DNA of 64,000 nucleotides from Polynucleobacter sp. es-MAR-4 (lineage in GTDB: Bacteria; Pseudomonadota; Gammaproteobacteria; Burkholderiales; Burkholderiaceae): positions 558,001 through 622,000 of the forward strand of contig NZ_JACVPF010000001.1 of assembly GCF_018882055.1 (NCBI RefSeq), read 5' to 3'. Below the pieces are notes generated by a model. The model did no database searches and was not told the DNA's origin. It worked only from the letters and a program-made list of their open reading frames with translations. A program made the position numbers and the translations under genes. Positions within the stretch are counted from its first letter, which is position 1, and the number at the start of each line of letters is the position of its first letter. This document shows, in pieces, positions 29,367 to 40,441 of the stretch.

Positions 29367-29894
29367 TTACTTGAGACTATTCAAAGCCTTGATGACATCA
29401 TCAGTAACATCAACCTTTGGATTGGCATAGGCTGGATCTTGAATAATGACATCAATTTTTCTTTGCTCAGCAATTTGCTTGAGGGCTTGATTGGCTTTTT
29501 CAGCAATCTTGGCACGCTCTTCAAAATTACGCTGATTGAGATCTTCTGTGTATTCACGTTGCTTGCGTTGCAGTTCACGATCCTGATCTGACAACTCACG
29601 TTGACGACGAACACGATCCGCCTCAGACATGACAGCTGAATCACGATCTAATTTTTCAGCAGCAGACTTAATTTTTTGAGCGCTGTCACGAATCTCATTC
29701 TGACGCCTCATGAATTCATTTTGCAATTTAGTTTGGCTTGCTTTAGCCATATTGGACTCATTGAATACTTTTTCAACGTTTACAGCCGCAACTCGAGTTC
29801 CTGCATCTTGCGCAAGTGCTTGCGGGAGAGCAATCAGTGATGAAACGGCAATTAAACCGTATTGAATCCATTTAGCAGATTGATGAAGCTTCAT
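29367..29894 (-). CDS. skp: OmpH/Skp-family periplasmic chaperone
   Basis: Holds unfolded outer-membrane proteins in the periplasm for delivery to BAM. A signal peptide (basic start, hydrophobic core, cleavage after ALA near residue 28) is followed by a short beta core and a long coiled coil (about 50-150) of Skp type. The ATG at 29894 is chosen because AAGGAAAG lies just upstream; this gives 175 residues. It directly follows bamA. Confidence 0.94.
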   Translation of the reverse strand: MKLHQSAKWIQYGLIAVSSLIALPQALAQDAGTRVAAVNVEKVFNESNMAKASQTKLQNEFMRRQNEIRDSAQKIKSAAEKLDRDSAVMSEADRVRRQRELSDQDRELQRKQREYTEDLNQRNFEERAKIAEKANQALKQIAEQRKIDVIIQDPAYANPKVDVTDDVIKALNSLK

Positions 29895-29912
29895 AAAACT
29901 TTCCTTAAACAA

Positions 29913-32261
29913 TTAAAACGCCGTACCCACTTGGAACTGCAAACGCTGAATATTATCCGTTGGTAAAGATTTGATCGGAATACCGTAACTGAATTTTAGC
30001 GGACCTAGTGGTGATATCCATGATAAACCCAAGCCATAAGAATATCGCAAGACAAGATTGATATTCTCGTTATAGACATTACCGCCGTCTGCGAAGCCAA
30101 ATACCCGCAAGGTTTTATCAACACCAGATCCAGGAACCGGCACGGTGTACTCCACATTGGTAACAATCTTAGACTGTCCACCGGTTGGCTGATTTAGGCC
30201 GGTATTGGTGTTGAAATAGGTTGGCCCAAGAGATCCTGGGGCATATCCACGAACCGATCCGATACCACCAACATAGTAGTTCTTGGTAATTGGGAACGGA
30301 TACTTTCCATAAGCTTCGCCGTAGCCCACTTCACCATTAAAGGACAAAATATTTCCCTTAGAGAAAGAGTGATATTTCTGGTATTGGCCAAAGAGGCGAT
30401 AGAACATCATGTTGCCCAGGGGTGTACCTACCTCAGCATTCAACTGCTGCAAGGAACCTGTTGATGGGATCAATGCGCTATCACGTCCGTCACGTGACCA
30501 ACCAACAGTAACTGGTATGTTGTAAGTATTTAGCGTTGAAGGATAGCCTGGTGAAGGCGCACCGTAATCCATCATGTAATTCAAATAAGGCTGAGGCGTA
30601 TTGATAGTCGATTGAATCTGGAACACCTCAATACCCGAACCAAAGAATACGCGATCTACCTCGGTATAGGGAACGCCAAACTTAATGTTTGAGCCAACGG
30701 ACTTGATCTGGTAATCAGGATCCCCAACGTAGTACAAAGGCTTGGATGAGCGATAGAACAAATCGGTATAGCGACTGATGCCATCTTCAGTAAAGTACGG
30801 GTCGTAGTTTGACAATGCCAAACTTTGATTAATCTTGCCGAGAGAGAAATTCAAGCCTACTGAAGTACCGGTACCAAAGGCATTCTCTTGATTAATACCT
30901 GCAGAGAGAATCAACTTCTCAGTTGAGGAGAAACCAGCACCCAAAGTAACCGCCCCAGTTGGCTTTTCGGTCACTTTAACGCCCACATCAACCTGATCCG
31001 GAGAGCCAGGAACGTCTTGTGTAGATACATCAGTCTCGGTGAAGTAGCCGAGGCGGCCCAAACGTTTTTTGGATAACTCAATCTTTTCGCTATCAAACCA
31101 AGAGCTTTCAAACTGACGCATCTCTCGACGAATCACCAGGTCACGAGTCTTGGCGTTACCGGTAATGTTCACTTGTCGAACATAAACGCGACGGCCTGGA
31201 TCAACCACCAAAGTGAGGTCTACCTCGCTTAATTCACGACGAATATCTGGCTGCGGGTTAATGGTTGCAAACGCATAACCATACGAACCTAAAATATCTG
31301 CAATCGCCTTAGTGCTCTCAGTCAACTTAGCGGATGAGAAGGTATCGCCTGGTTTAAGACTTACAAGCTGGATCAACTCAGCGTCTTTACCCAATAAATC
31401 ACCAGCCAAACGAACATCTTTAACGGTGAACTTATTGCCCTCACGAATACTGATCGTGAGATAGATGCCTTTTTTATCTGGGGTAATAGAAACCTGAGTC
31501 GACTCAATGACAAACTCAAGGTAACCGCGATTGAGATAGTAGGAGCGAATGTTTTCTAAGTCAGCCGTGAGCTTTTGCTTGGAATACAAATTGTCTTTGC
31601 TATACCAGGAGAGCCAGCCGCCAGTTTTTAACTGCATCTGACTCTTGAGAGTGCTCTCACTATAAATACTGTTACCGATGAAATTAATCTCTTGAATCTT
31701 GGCCACAGGACCTTCATCGATATTGAAATAAACCGCTACTTGATTGCGTTCCACCGGAGTAACCGTTGCAACCACCTCAGCAGCATACATACCCTTGCCA
31801 ACATACTGACGCTTAAGCTCTTGCTCTGCCTTATCAATCAATGCTTTGTCATAGAAGCGAGCCTCGGCAACACCGACCGCCTTTAAGGATTTGCGCACTA
31901 CCTCCTGATCAAACTCTTTCATCCCAGTAAATTCGATACGGGAGATTGTTGGACGCTCTTCAACGATCACGATCAACACATTGCCTTGCGCTTGGATCTG
32001 GACGTCTCGGAAAAAGCCAGTGCTGTAGAGAGCTTTAATGGCCTCGGCACTCTTCTCTTCGGTGAAGGTGTCGCCCACTTGAACTGGCAAATAACTAAAT
32101 ACAGTACCCGGCTCTACTCGCTGCAAACCTTCAATTCGAATGTCTTTAATGGCAAAGGAGTCAGCAGCCTGCGCATTCACACAAAAACCAGCAGCAAGAA
32201 TCAAGGCGACTTGAGCAACAAATCGAGTTACAGAGCGAAAAGAAGGGATCAAAAAATTCAA
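29913..32261 (-). CDS. bamA: Outer membrane protein assembly factor BamA
   Basis: Central pore of the BAM complex that inserts beta barrels into the outer membrane. A signal peptide (cleavage after AQA, about 33) precedes five POTRA domains (about 35-430) and a C-terminal 16-strand barrel ending in Phe, the usual C-terminal signal; GSVRGY of the barrel loop is present near 660. The start is a TTG overlapping the rseP stop (TTGA), with no ATG or Shine-Dalgarno nearby, so it depends on coupling to rseP. Confidence 0.96.
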   Translation of the reverse strand: MNFLIPSFRSVTRFVAQVALILAAGFCVNAQAADSFAIKDIRIEGLQRVEPGTVFSYLPVQVGDTFTEEKSAEAIKALYSTGFFRDVQIQAQGNVLIVIVEERPTISRIEFTGMKEFDQEVVRKSLKAVGVAEARFYDKALIDKAEQELKRQYVGKGMYAAEVVATVTPVERNQVAVYFNIDEGPVAKIQEINFIGNSIYSESTLKSQMQLKTGGWLSWYSKDNLYSKQKLTADLENIRSYYLNRGYLEFVIESTQVSITPDKKGIYLTISIREGNKFTVKDVRLAGDLLGKDAELIQLVSLKPGDTFSSAKLTESTKAIADILGSYGYAFATINPQPDIRRELSEVDLTLVVDPGRRVYVRQVNITGNAKTRDLVIRREMRQFESSWFDSEKIELSKKRLGRLGYFTETDVSTQDVPGSPDQVDVGVKVTEKPTGAVTLGAGFSSTEKLILSAGINQENAFGTGTSVGLNFSLGKINQSLALSNYDPYFTEDGISRYTDLFYRSSKPLYYVGDPDYQIKSVGSNIKFGVPYTEVDRVFFGSGIEVFQIQSTINTPQPYLNYMMDYGAPSPGYPSTLNTYNIPVTVGWSRDGRDSALIPSTGSLQQLNAEVGTPLGNMMFYRLFGQYQKYHSFSKGNILSFNGEVGYGEAYGKYPFPITKNYYVGGIGSVRGYAPGSLGPTYFNTNTGLNQPTGGQSKIVTNVEYTVPVPGSGVDKTLRVFGFADGGNVYNENINLVLRYSYGLGLSWISPLGPLKFSYGIPIKSLPTDNIQRLQFQVGTAF

Positions 32262-33391
32262 GGTGAAAGGTAGCGTTGCAAATCGTTAAACAAGGCTAGC
32301 AAGGAAATGCCTATCAACAGCAAAAAACCCACTTTTTGGAGCTTTTCCTGCAGAGATACTGAAATTCGCTTACCAGCAACCAACTCCCATGCATCATACA
32401 GGAGCTGACCCCCGTCTAGCATTGGTAAGGGCACCAAATTCAAGAGTCCGATACTGATACTCATGAGGGCTAAAAAGGCAACAAACGGCTGCCAGCCGAC
32501 CTGAGCAGACTTCCCTGCCATATCGGCAATACTCAATGGGCCGCCAAGCTGTTTTAGAGTCGTTTTGCCCGTAAACAAGCCCAACATGAGTCGGGTGGAG
32601 ACCTTGGTTATCAGGTACACCCGTTGGGTAGCAAAGCCTAGGGCATCTATAGGCCCCAATTTGAGCTCTTTCCACTCGGAGGGTGCGCTGACTTGAGGAA
32701 GCAATCCCAGCGCTTGAAATGGGTCAGATTCTGGCGCAATTGGGGGTAAATCATCCTGCCTAAAAGATTTAACGTGGCGAGCACCAGTTACGTCCTGCAC
32801 CTCCAAGGCAAAACCCTGCTCTCCAGTAAGTGCATCCAAAAGAAGCCAACGCAAAGCATTCCAACTGGGAACGGCATCAAAATCATCAAGAATCGGGGTG
32901 CTGCTGTAATCAGATGACAGCGATTGCCAACCAATAACCTGATCGCCTGCTGCTACTCCCAGTTTTGCAGCAATCGACTGCTCAGGAGGAGCTTGAAGCT
33001 TTGCCGGCAACTGAGGAACGCCCGAGACATAAATAATCGAAAATAAAATAACTGCCAATAGGAAGTTGGCAAGTGGTCCAGCAGCGACGATGACAGAGCG
33101 TTGCCATAGCGGCTTCACATCAAAAGATTCCGGACGATCTTCTACTGAAATACGTTGCTGACCATCGCGGCCATCCAATAATTTGACATAGCCACCCAAA
33201 GGGATGGAAGCCAGAACCCACTCCGTCCCGTTACTGGCACGAAAAGTAAATAATGGCTTGCCAAAACCTAAAGCAAATCGAAGTACTTTGACACCGCATA
33301 AACGGGCTGCTAAAAAATGGCCGTACTCATGAAAGCTCACCAGCACACCGAGCGTGACTAAGAATGCAGCAAGAGTGATTAAAGCCTGCAC
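32258..33391 (-). CDS. rseP: RseP-family site-2 intramembrane metalloprotease, single PDZ
   Basis: Zinc protease that cuts membrane-bound anti-sigma factors and leftover signal peptides. The HEYGH zinc motif is at 21-25 in the first membrane helix and the LDG motif (third ligand) at about 325-327. Between them I can place only one PDZ-like domain (about 110-215), and the protein is 377 residues against about 450 for the two-PDZ E. coli enzyme. The start is GTG. It lies between dxr and bamA, the usual place. Confidence 0.94.
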   Translation of the reverse strand: MQALITLAAFLVTLGVLVSFHEYGHFLAARLCGVKVLRFALGFGKPLFTFRASNGTEWVLASIPLGGYVKLLDGRDGQQRISVEDRPESFDVKPLWQRSVIVAAGPLANFLLAVILFSIIYVSGVPQLPAKLQAPPEQSIAAKLGVAAGDQVIGWQSLSSDYSSTPILDDFDAVPSWNALRWLLLDALTGEQGFALEVQDVTGARHVKSFRQDDLPPIAPESDPFQALGLLPQVSAPSEWKELKLGPIDALGFATQRVYLITKVSTRLMLGLFTGKTTLKQLGGPLSIADMAGKSAQVGWQPFVAFLALMSISIGLLNLVPLPMLDGGQLLYDAWELVAGKRISVSLQEKLQKVGFLLLIGISLLALFNDLQRYLSP

Positions 33392-33403
33392 AAATCTACC
33401 GAT

Positions 33404-34594
33404 CTATCTTTTGCTATTTCGTATGAACTGATTCGCAGTTTGACGAGCTAGAGCATCAGCCTCGAGAATCGTCTCTAGGGAACTTGCATCTACTGAAGGT
33501 AAAGTATTTAAGCAGTGCTCTACTACATTTGGAATGCTTAAGTATGGCAAGCCATCATCCAAAAAAGCTGCTACAGCAACTTCGTTAGCGGCATTTAGGA
33601 CGGCAGCAGCAGTACCGCCTGCTTTTGCAGCAGCAAAGGCTAGAGCAAGACAAGGGAATTGAGCAAAATTCGGCTCAGTGAAGCTAAGGCCAGTCAACTG
33701 AGTCAGATTTAAAGGGGCAACACCAGCATCAATACGTTCAGGCCAAGCCAATCCATAAGCGATGGGCGTCCGCATATCAGGCTGGCCCATTTGCGCCAGC
33801 ACCGAGCCATCTCGATAACGCACCATCGAATGCACTACGCTCTGCGGATGAATCAATACCTTAATTTTTTCAAGCGGCAAACCAAATAGCCAATAAGCCT
33901 CAATAACTTCAAGACCTTTGTTCATCATGGTTGCGGAATCAACTGAAATCTTTCGACCCATCACCCAATTTGGATGTGCACAAGCTTGCTCAGGAGTAAT
34001 GCCTGCTAAATCAACAAGCTGCCTATCTCTGAATGGCCCACCAGAAGCAGTTAACCAGAGCTCCTCAACGCCTAAATGCTCGGATGGATTTTTTGTAAAT
34101 TGATCTGGCAAACATTGGAAAATCGCATTGTGCTCACTATCGATTGGGAGCAACTCGCCGCCACCGACTTTCATGGCTTGCATGAATAAATTACCCGACA
34201 TTACTAGCGCTTCTTTATTGGCCAGCAAGACGCGCTTACCCGCTTGCGCCGCGGCCATGGCCGGCACTAGACCAGCAGCACCTACGATCGCCGCCATGAC
34301 GGTATCGCAACCCGATTCGGTGATGGCATTCACCAAGGCTTTAGGGCCATAGAGAACTTGAGTGGCAATCTTTTTCCCTTGCAGGAGCTGACTCAGCCTG
34401 GCAGCACCCTCAGCGTCAGCCACTACTGCAATATTTGGTTTGAACTCAATACATTGCTCAGCAAGACGCTCAATTTGTTTTGCGGCAGTCAGGGCTACCA
34501 CTTTGAAGCGTTCAGGATGGGCACGGATCACGTCTAAGGTGTTGACGCCAATCGATCCCGTCGATCCTAAGATAGCAATCTGTTTAAGAGACAT
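33404..34594 (-). CDS. dxr: 1-deoxy-D-xylulose-5-phosphate reductoisomerase
   Basis: Second step of the MEP isoprenoid pathway, making 2-C-methylerythritol 4-phosphate with NADPH and a metal ion. [13 protein letters not shown] binds NADPH at the N-terminus; the metal-binding [11 protein letters not shown] region and HPQSVVHSM are present. 396 residues is normal. The ATG at 34594 overlaps the cdsA stop (TGATG). Its product feeds UppS, encoded two genes upstream. Confidence 0.97.
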   Translation of the reverse strand: MSLKQIAILGSTGSIGVNTLDVIRAHPERFKVVALTAAKQIERLAEQCIEFKPNIAVVADAEGAARLSQLLQGKKIATQVLYGPKALVNAITESGCDTVMAAIVGAAGLVPAMAAAQAGKRVLLANKEALVMSGNLFMQAMKVGGGELLPIDSEHNAIFQCLPDQFTKNPSEHLGVEELWLTASGGPFRDRQLVDLAGITPEQACAHPNWVMGRKISVDSATMMNKGLEVIEAYWLFGLPLEKIKVLIHPQSVVHSMVRYRDGSVLAQMGQPDMRTPIAYGLAWPERIDAGVAPLNLTQLTGLSFTEPNFAQFPCLALAFAAAKAGGTAAAVLNAANEVAVAAFLDDGLPYLSIPNVVEHCLNTLPSVDASSLETILEADALARQTANQFIRNSKR

Positions 34595-35421
34595 CAAATT
34601 AGTCCGGCTAGTAATGCAGCAATTGGCATTGTTGGGATGAGTGCATCAACGCGATCCAGAACGCCGCCATGGCCAGGCAACAAATGACTGCTGTCTTTGA
34701 CACCAGCCAAGCGCTTTAACTGAGACTCAAACAAATCACCGAAGACGCTGAACGCAGCCAATACAGTAACCATCAAGAACATCGGCACCCAACCAAATCG
34801 AATAGCCCAAGCACCAAAGAGCGTATCGCCAAGAGGGAGGTACATTACACACAAGAAGGCATAGATGTAGCAAAGTACAAGACCGCCCAACGCTCCTTCA
34901 ATCGACTTCCCTGGGCTGATATTCACGGCCAGCTTATGTTTACCAAAAGCCTTGCCGACAAAGTAAGCGCCAATATCAGCAACCCAAACTAGCGCCATGC
35001 TGCTTAATAAAAATACTAAGCCCAACTCGCGTAAGAAGACCAAAGCAAACCAAGTTGCCGGAAGAACAATTAAACCCAGAATGCTATAAAAAGGTTTGAA
35101 TTTTTGAAGAGATAAGTTCATCCCCTTTGCCAAAATAAATGGCGCTAGAAAGAACCAAAACAAGACCGCCATCATCAACAAAGAAAACTGCCATGAAATC
35201 GCCTGCGTACCCAGCAAAAATAAAATAATGGTTAAGCAAAAAGTGGCATAGAGCCATGCGGCCTTTTTTGCTTCAGGCGCAATCATGCGACTCCACTCCC
35301 AAGCAGCGACAACTAGCGCCACAAGAAAAAATCCACCTAAGTAGATTGGGGGCAGCAAAAATAAGATAGGCAATAGCACTGCCATCAAAATAGTGGCAGT
35401 AATGATTCGGGTTTTTAGCAT
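34594..35421 (-). CDS. cdsA: Phosphatidate cytidylyltransferase
   Basis: Makes CDP-diacylglycerol from phosphatidate and CTP at the inner membrane, the branch point for phospholipids. It has 7 to 8 hydrophobic helices and the family signature [18 protein letters not shown] near the C-terminus (about 244-261). It lies between uppS and dxr. Confidence 0.97.
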   Translation of the reverse strand: MLKTRIITATILMAVLLPILFLLPPIYLGGFFLVALVVAAWEWSRMIAPEAKKAAWLYATFCLTIILFLLGTQAISWQFSLLMMAVLFWFFLAPFILAKGMNLSLQKFKPFYSILGLIVLPATWFALVFLRELGLVFLLSSMALVWVADIGAYFVGKAFGKHKLAVNISPGKSIEGALGGLVLCYIYAFLCVMYLPLGDTLFGAWAIRFGWVPMFLMVTVLAAFSVFGDLFESQLKRLAGVKDSSHLLPGHGGVLDRVDALIPTMPIAALLAGLI

Positions 35422-35440
35422 ATGAGGGTTTGGGGGGTAC

Positions 35441-36214
35441 TTAAACCGCGTCGCTCAAGGGCTCGGAAGCCAGTTGAGCACTCGTGCGTCCAAAACGACG
35501 CTCGCGCTGGCTAAACCAGTTGAACGCTTTGTGTAATTCAGCTTCATCAAAATCAGGCCAGAGGGTATCCGTGAAATACAACTCGGTATAGGCTAGCTGC
35601 CACAACAAGAAGTTGCTAACACGCTGCTCACCACCGGTACGAATAAATAAATCTGGCTCTGGCGCATAAGCCATTGAGAGGTGCGGTTGAAGCAACTCTT
35701 CAGATATCTGCTCAGGCTTCAAGTCAGGATTGGCAGCCAGGCATTGACGCATTGCCTGCAAAATATCCCAACGCCCGCCGTAATTAGCGGCAATCGTAAA
35801 AGTCAGCCCCTTACAAGCAGCAGTTTTTTCTTCAGAGAATTGCACCATTTCCTGAATGGCGGAATCAAAGCGACTAAGGTCTCCAATGAGGCGAAGAGAA
35901 ATATCGTTTTCAGCAAGACGTGAAACTTCGCTTTTTAATGACTTTAGAAATAACTTCATCAAGAAGCCTACCTCTTCAGGTGGGCGACGCCAATTTTCAG
36001 AGCTAAATGCAAATACAGTGAGATATTCAACACCAAGACGGCGGCACTCTTGAACAATTTTGCGAACCGCCCCCAGCCCTTCTGAGTGCCCCGCTACTCG
36101 CGGCATGAAGCGCTTACTAGCCCACCGGCCATTACCATCCATGATGATGGCAACATGGCGAGGAATAGCACTAACCTCTGGAACGGCTAAGGTAGAACTA
36201 GTGTGCTGAGTCAT
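35441..36214 (-). CDS. uppS: Undecaprenyl pyrophosphate synthase
   Basis: cis-Prenyltransferase that builds the C55 lipid carrier for peptidoglycan and O-antigen. The [11 protein letters not shown] motif with the catalytic Asp is near residues 24-34, and [15 protein letters not shown] and the Glu of YTELYF are conserved. 257 residues is typical. It follows frr by 30 bp and precedes cdsA. Confidence 0.97.
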   Translation of the reverse strand: MTQHTSSTLAVPEVSAIPRHVAIIMDGNGRWASKRFMPRVAGHSEGLGAVRKIVQECRRLGVEYLTVFAFSSENWRRPPEEVGFLMKLFLKSLKSEVSRLAENDISLRLIGDLSRFDSAIQEMVQFSEEKTAACKGLTFTIAANYGGRWDILQAMRQCLAANPDLKPEQISEELLQPHLSMAYAPEPDLFIRTGGEQRVSNFLLWQLAYTELYFTDTLWPDFDEAELHKAFNWFSQRERRFGRTSAQLASEPLSDAV

Positions 36215-36244
36215 CAGGCGAATAATAAAAAATAGATCTGACGA

Positions 36245-36805
36245 TTAAACCGTCATGATCTCTTTTTCTTTTTCAGAGACGATCTTGTCGATCTCGACAA
36301 CTGTGCGATCAGTCATCTTCTGAATATCGTCAGTCGCACGACGCTCATCATCCTCAGAAATTTCTTTATCTTTAGTGAGGCGCTTGAGATGCTCGTTTGC
36401 ATCACGACGTAAATTACGTACGGCGATTTTGGCATCTTCACCTTCGTTCTTTACCACCTTAGTTAAATCGCGACGGCGCTCTTCTGTCAAAGCTGGCATT
36501 GGTACGCGAATCACGGTACCTTGTGAGGCTGGATTAAGACCTAAGTCAGAATCACGAATCGCCTTCTCAATTGCGCCAACCATAGTCTTTTCGAATGGCT
36601 GAACGTTAATCGTTCTGGCATCAGCCAAACCTAAGCTAGCCACTTGGCTTAGTGGTGTTGGGTTACCGTAATAATCGACTTGGATGTGCTCCAAAATTCC
36701 TGGATTTGCACGACCAGAACGAATCTTGGCCAGGTTAGATTTCAAAGCCTCAAGAGACTTCTGCATCTTTTGATCGGTAGTGGTTTTAATTTCTGCTGCG
36801 GACAT
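36245..36805 (-). CDS. frr: Ribosome recycling factor
   Basis: With EF-G, splits the post-termination ribosome. The 186-residue protein has the three-helix-bundle and beta/alpha domain sequence with [10 protein letters not shown] and the conserved RRDA/ERR helices. The ATG at 36805 is chosen because AGGAGG is just upstream; a TTG one codon earlier also opens the frame. It lies 11 bp after pyrH. Confidence 0.97.
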   Translation of the reverse strand: MSAAEIKTTTDQKMQKSLEALKSNLAKIRSGRANPGILEHIQVDYYGNPTPLSQVASLGLADARTINVQPFEKTMVGAIEKAIRDSDLGLNPASQGTVIRVPMPALTEERRRDLTKVVKNEGEDAKIAVRNLRRDANEHLKRLTKDKEISEDDERRATDDIQKMTDRTVVEIDKIVSEKEKEIMTV

Positions 36806-36816
36806 CAAGCCTCCTA

Positions 36817-37527
36817 TTAAACGTGTACTAAAGTGCCTTCAGATTCACCCTGAACCACGCGCATCAATGCGCCTGGCTTGAGAATTGAAAACACTTTGAT
36901 GGGTAATTTGCGATCACGACACAATGCAAAAGCAGTTGCATCCATCACCTGTAAGTTTTTGATGATTGCTTCATCAAAAGTAATTGTCTTGTATAGGGTG
37001 GCGGTTGGATCCTTCATTGGATCAGCGCTGTAAATACCATCAACCTTAGTAGCCTTTAGAACGATCTCTGCGGCCATCTCAGCGCCGCGCAAGGCTGCAG
37101 CTGTATCAGTAGTAAAGAACGGGTTACCAGTGCCCGCAGCAAAGATTACTACTTTGCCTTCGCTCAACGCACGAATCGCACGTGGACGAATGTAGGGCTC
37201 GACTACTTGATCCATTCTTAAAGCAGATTGCACGCGTGCTTCAACACCTTTTTGGCGCAAAGCATCTTGGAGTGCAAGTGAGTTCATCATGGTGGCAAGC
37301 ATTCCCATGTAGTCAGCTGTTGCACGATCCATACCGGCCGCACCACCTGCTACACCGCGGAAAATATTTCCGCCACCAATCACGATTGCCAACTGAACAC
37401 CGCTATTCACTACATCGGCAATTTCTTTCACCATGGAGTCGATGGTTACTGGGTTGATACCAAAAGCATCATCCCCCATGAGGGCTTCACCAGAAAGTTT
37501 TAAGAGAACACGTTTGTAGGCTGGCAT
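36817..37527 (-). CDS. pyrH: UMP kinase
   Basis: Phosphorylates UMP to UDP; a hexameric amino acid kinase-fold enzyme. [18 protein letters not shown] and the [13 protein letters not shown] segment are typical; 236 residues is standard. The tsf terminator and a candidate promoter lie upstream, so pyrH-frr-uppS probably start their own transcript. Confidence 0.97.
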   Translation of the reverse strand: MPAYKRVLLKLSGEALMGDDAFGINPVTIDSMVKEIADVVNSGVQLAIVIGGGNIFRGVAGGAAGMDRATADYMGMLATMMNSLALQDALRQKGVEARVQSALRMDQVVEPYIRPRAIRALSEGKVVIFAAGTGNPFFTTDTAAALRGAEMAAEIVLKATKVDGIYSADPMKDPTATLYKTITFDEAIIKNLQVMDATAFALCRDRKLPIKVFSILKPGALMRVVQGESEGTLVHV

Positions 37528-37607
37528 CGTTTTATTTTCCGTAATTTGCCAAGCAATTTATTTGCTTAGCTTATTGATCTTTAAGTACTTTTTAATATCT
37601 TGCCCAA

Positions 37608-37637
37608 ATTATAAAGGGCTTGGCACAGATCAAACAA
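37608..37637 (-). promoter_or_regulatory. Candidate pyrH promoter
   Basis: On the minus strand, a perfect TATAAT (37613 to 37608) is preceded by a TTGTTT -35-like hexamer (37637 to 37632) with an 18-bp spacer. It lies directly downstream of the tsf terminator and about 80 bases before the pyrH ATG. The -35 overlaps the U-run of the terminator. Confidence 0.45.
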
Positions 37638-37671
37638 AAGGGCATAGAAACCGAGATTTCTACGCCCTTTT
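37636..37671 (-). terminator. Rho-independent terminator after tsf
   Basis: An 8-bp outer stem (37636-37643/37664-37671) and a 6-bp inner stem (37645-37650/37657-37662), separated by one mismatch, close a short loop. On the minus strand the stem ends in TTTT followed by G and TTT. It ends the rpsB-tsf transcript. Confidence 0.85.
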
Positions 37672-37716
37672 GGGTATTACAGCCTTACTGGGTAAGCCCA
37701 GCAATCTTGAAGCTAA

Positions 37717-38595
37717 TTAAGCGCCTTTGGCGGCAGCCACCTGAGCAGCAACTTCAGCCGCAAAGTCGTCTTGACGCTTCTCAATGCCCTCGCCCACAAC
37801 AAACATGGTGAAACCCTTGATTGTGGTGTTAGCGGCCTTGAGCATTTGCTCAACAGACTGCTTGTCATTTTTAACGAAAGTTTGGTTCAACAAAGAAACC
37901 TCTTTGAGGTACTTCTGAATAGAACCTTCAACCATCTTCTCAACGATTTCTGGTGGTTTGCCAGATTCAGCAGCTTTTTGAACAGCAACACTACGCTCAA
38001 CAGCAATTGCTTCAGCAGGAACATCAGCCATCGACAAAGCCACTGGCTTCATCGCAGCAATATGCATTGCTACGTCTTTAGCTGCAGTCTCATCGCCTTC
38101 GAACTCAACCATGACGCCAATACGAGTGCCGTGGAGGTAAGAAACCAACTTGTTGCTACCAGCAAAACGCTTGAAGCGGCGTGGCATGATGTTCTCACCG
38201 ATTTTGCCGATCAAGGCGCTACGAACTTCATCAACAGTTTGACCATTCATTGGCAATGCAAGTAGCGCAGCAACATCAGCTGGATTCTTTTCAGAAATCA
38301 GATTTGCGCAGGCTTGTGTAAATGCCAAGAAATCATCGTTCTTTGAAACGAAGTCAGTCTCACAGTTCACTTCAAGCAAAGTACCTGTAGTGCCATTGAT
38401 GGCAGAAGCAACAATACCTTCAGCAGTAACACGGGATGCTGCTTTACCAGCTTTGCTACCAAGCTTTACACGCAGAATTTCTTCTGCACGAGCCATATCG
38501 CCATCAGCTTCAGTTAATGCTTTTTTGCACTCCATCATCGGAGCATCTGTCTTGGCGCGTAACTCGCCAACCATTGCAGCGGTAATAGCGGCCAT
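37717..38595 (-). CDS. tsf: Elongation factor Ts
   Basis: Guanine nucleotide exchange factor for EF-Tu. The N-terminal domain ([25 protein letters not shown]) and the core [13 protein letters not shown] (about 76-88) are conserved; 292 residues is typical. The ATG overlaps the rpsB stop as TAATG. Confidence 0.98.
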   Translation of the reverse strand: MAAITAAMVGELRAKTDAPMMECKKALTEADGDMARAEEILRVKLGSKAGKAASRVTAEGIVASAINGTTGTLLEVNCETDFVSKNDDFLAFTQACANLISEKNPADVAALLALPMNGQTVDEVRSALIGKIGENIMPRRFKRFAGSNKLVSYLHGTRIGVMVEFEGDETAAKDVAMHIAAMKPVALSMADVPAEAIAVERSVAVQKAAESGKPPEIVEKMVEGSIQKYLKEVSLLNQTFVKNDKQSVEQMLKAANTTIKGFTMFVVGEGIEKRQDDFAAEVAAQVAAAKGA

Positions 38596-39344
38596 TATTC
38601 AGCTTTCCCTTCTTCAACAAACTCTTCTTCGCCTTCTTTAACGGCAGTCAAGATTTCTTGAACAGAGTTTGATTTACCTTCGAGGATTGCGTCAGCAATG
38701 CCACGAGCGTAGAGAAGAACAGCTTTGCTGGAGTCGTCGTTACCAGGGATGATGTAATCAACACCTTCTGGTGAGTGATTGGTATCAACCACAGCGATAA
38801 CAGGAATACCAAGCTTGTTGGCTTCGGTAATAGCAATCTTGTGATAGCCAACGTCCACTACGAAAATCGCATCAGGAACGCCGTTCAAATCTTGAATACC
38901 GCCAAGTGCTTTTTGCAACTTGTCGAGATCACGATCGTTAGTCAAAGCCTCTTTCTTAGAAAGCTTTTCCCAATCGCCAGCTTCTTTAGCAACTGCCATA
39001 TCCTTCAAACGCTTGAGGGAACCTTTAACAGTTTTGAAGTTAGTGAGCGTACCGCCCAACCAACGGCTGTCGATGTAAGGCATACCAGCACGAGCAGCTT
39101 CTTCAGCAATGATCTCGCGTGACTGACGCTTAGTACCAACGAATAAGATAGTTCCACGATTAGCAGCAACTTGTTTTGCAAATTTCAGGGCGTCCTGAAA
39201 CATTGGCAATGTTTTTTCTAAGTTGATGATGTGAATTTTGTTGCGATGGCCGAAAATGTAAGGGGCCATTCTTGGGGACCAGAAACGGGTTTGGTGACCA
39301 AAATGGCAACCGGCTTCCAGCATTTGACGCATAGTTACTGACAT
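38595..39344 (-). CDS. rpsB: Small ribosomal subunit protein uS2
   Basis: Protein S2 of the 30S subunit. The N-terminal [18 protein letters not shown] and [17 protein letters not shown] are conserved; 249 residues is standard. AGGAGA precedes the ATG. A TATAAT box lies about 109 bases upstream, leaving a long leader that may be autoregulatory. Confidence 0.98.
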   Translation of the reverse strand: MSVTMRQMLEAGCHFGHQTRFWSPRMAPYIFGHRNKIHIINLEKTLPMFQDALKFAKQVAANRGTILFVGTKRQSREIIAEEAARAGMPYIDSRWLGGTLTNFKTVKGSLKRLKDMAVAKEAGDWEKLSKKEALTNDRDLDKLQKALGGIQDLNGVPDAIFVVDVGYHKIAITEANKLGIPVIAVVDTNHSPEGVDYIIPGNDDSSKAVLLYARGIADAILEGKSNSVQEILTAVKEGEEEFVEEGKAE

Positions 39345-39458
39345 AACTTCTCCTAAGGGTTAATTTCTAAGATTGAGTCCTAGCTGCGCTAAAAAGCGCC
39401 ACCCTGGAAGGCTCAACCCGCGATTTCAGATCAAAATTGACCTGAGAGCGAAATTATA
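39345..39458 (-). promoter_or_regulatory. rpsB promoter -10 box and long leader
   Basis: A perfect TATAAT lies on the minus strand at 39458 to 39453; I see no good -35 hexamer. About 100 bases of leader follow, containing a GCGCT-TTTT-AGCGC hairpin near 39384-39398. S2 represses its own operon through a leader in other proteobacteria; the same here is an inference. Confidence 0.45.
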
Positions 39459-39600
39459 GCTTAAATATCAATCACCTAGGCACCCCATAACCCACCCAAG
39501 CAATCTAAATCCCCTTGGATATACCTTCCAACGAGCTATATGCCTCATTTTTGAGCATTAGAGATCTACCAAAAACCGCCAAGTCGTTGATAATCAAGGC

Positions 39601-40437
39601 ATGAATAGTGTATTTACCGCCGAAAAAGACATCCAAGGGATGCGCGAAGCTGGCCGCTTAGCCAGCGAAGTTCTTGACCATGTAGCCCCGCACGTTAAAG
39701 CTGGGGTCAGCACAGCTGAATTGGATCGCATTTGCCATGAATACATGCGCGATGTCCAAAAGACCATTCCAGCACCACTGAACTACCAGCCACCAGGCTA
39801 CCCACCCTTTCCAGCATCCATCTGCACCTCTGTCAATGATGTGATTTGCCATGGCATTCCTGGTGAGAAGATTTTAAAAACTGGTGACGTCGTCAACCTC
39901 GATATCACCGTGATTACTCCCGATGGTTACTACGGCGATACCAGCCGCATGTTTATGGTCGGCGAAGTTTCAGTATTAGCGAAACGTCTGACTCAAATTA
40001 CTTTTGAATGTATGTGGCTTGGCATCGCCCAAGTAAAACCTGGTGCATCGCTTGGTGATATTGGCCATGTTATTCAGACTCATGCTGAAAAAGCTGGCTA
40101 CTCAGTAGTCCGTGAATACTGCGGTCACGGCATTGGCAAAGTGTTTCATCAAGATCCACAAATTCTTCACTACGGTCGCCCTGGTACTGGTGAGAAATTA
40201 AAAGAAGGAATGACCTTCACGATTGAGCCAATGATTAATGCAGGTAAGCGAGATATACGAACCATGCCCGATCAATGGACTGTGAAGACTAAAGACCGCA
40301 GCCTCTCTGCACAATGGGAGCACACCCTCTTGGTAACGGCTACTGGAGTTGAAGTGCTCACTTGGTCGGAAGGTAGTAACCCAGCACCTGATTGCGTTAA
40401 AGGGCTATCCTTTAGGCCAAGTCTAGCAAGCGCATAA
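39601..40437 (+). CDS. map: Methionine aminopeptidase, type I
   Basis: Removes the initiator Met from new proteins. The five metal ligands are visible: Asp 101 and Asp 113, His 176 in YCGHGIG, Glu 209 in FTIEPM and Glu 240 in QWEHT. 278 residues is typical of betaproteobacteria. It is divergent from rpsB, the usual arrangement, and glnD begins 4 bp after its stop. Confidence 0.97.
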   Translation: MNSVFTAEKDIQGMREAGRLASEVLDHVAPHVKAGVSTAELDRICHEYMRDVQKTIPAPLNYQPPGYPPFPASICTSVNDVICHGIPGEKILKTGDVVNLDITVITPDGYYGDTSRMFMVGEVSVLAKRLTQITFECMWLGIAQVKPGASLGDIGHVIQTHAEKAGYSVVREYCGHGIGKVFHQDPQILHYGRPGTGEKLKEGMTFTIEPMINAGKRDIRTMPDQWTVKTKDRSLSAQWEHTLLVTATGVEVLTWSEGSNPAPDCVKGLSFRPSLASA

Positions 40438-40441
40438 ATTC

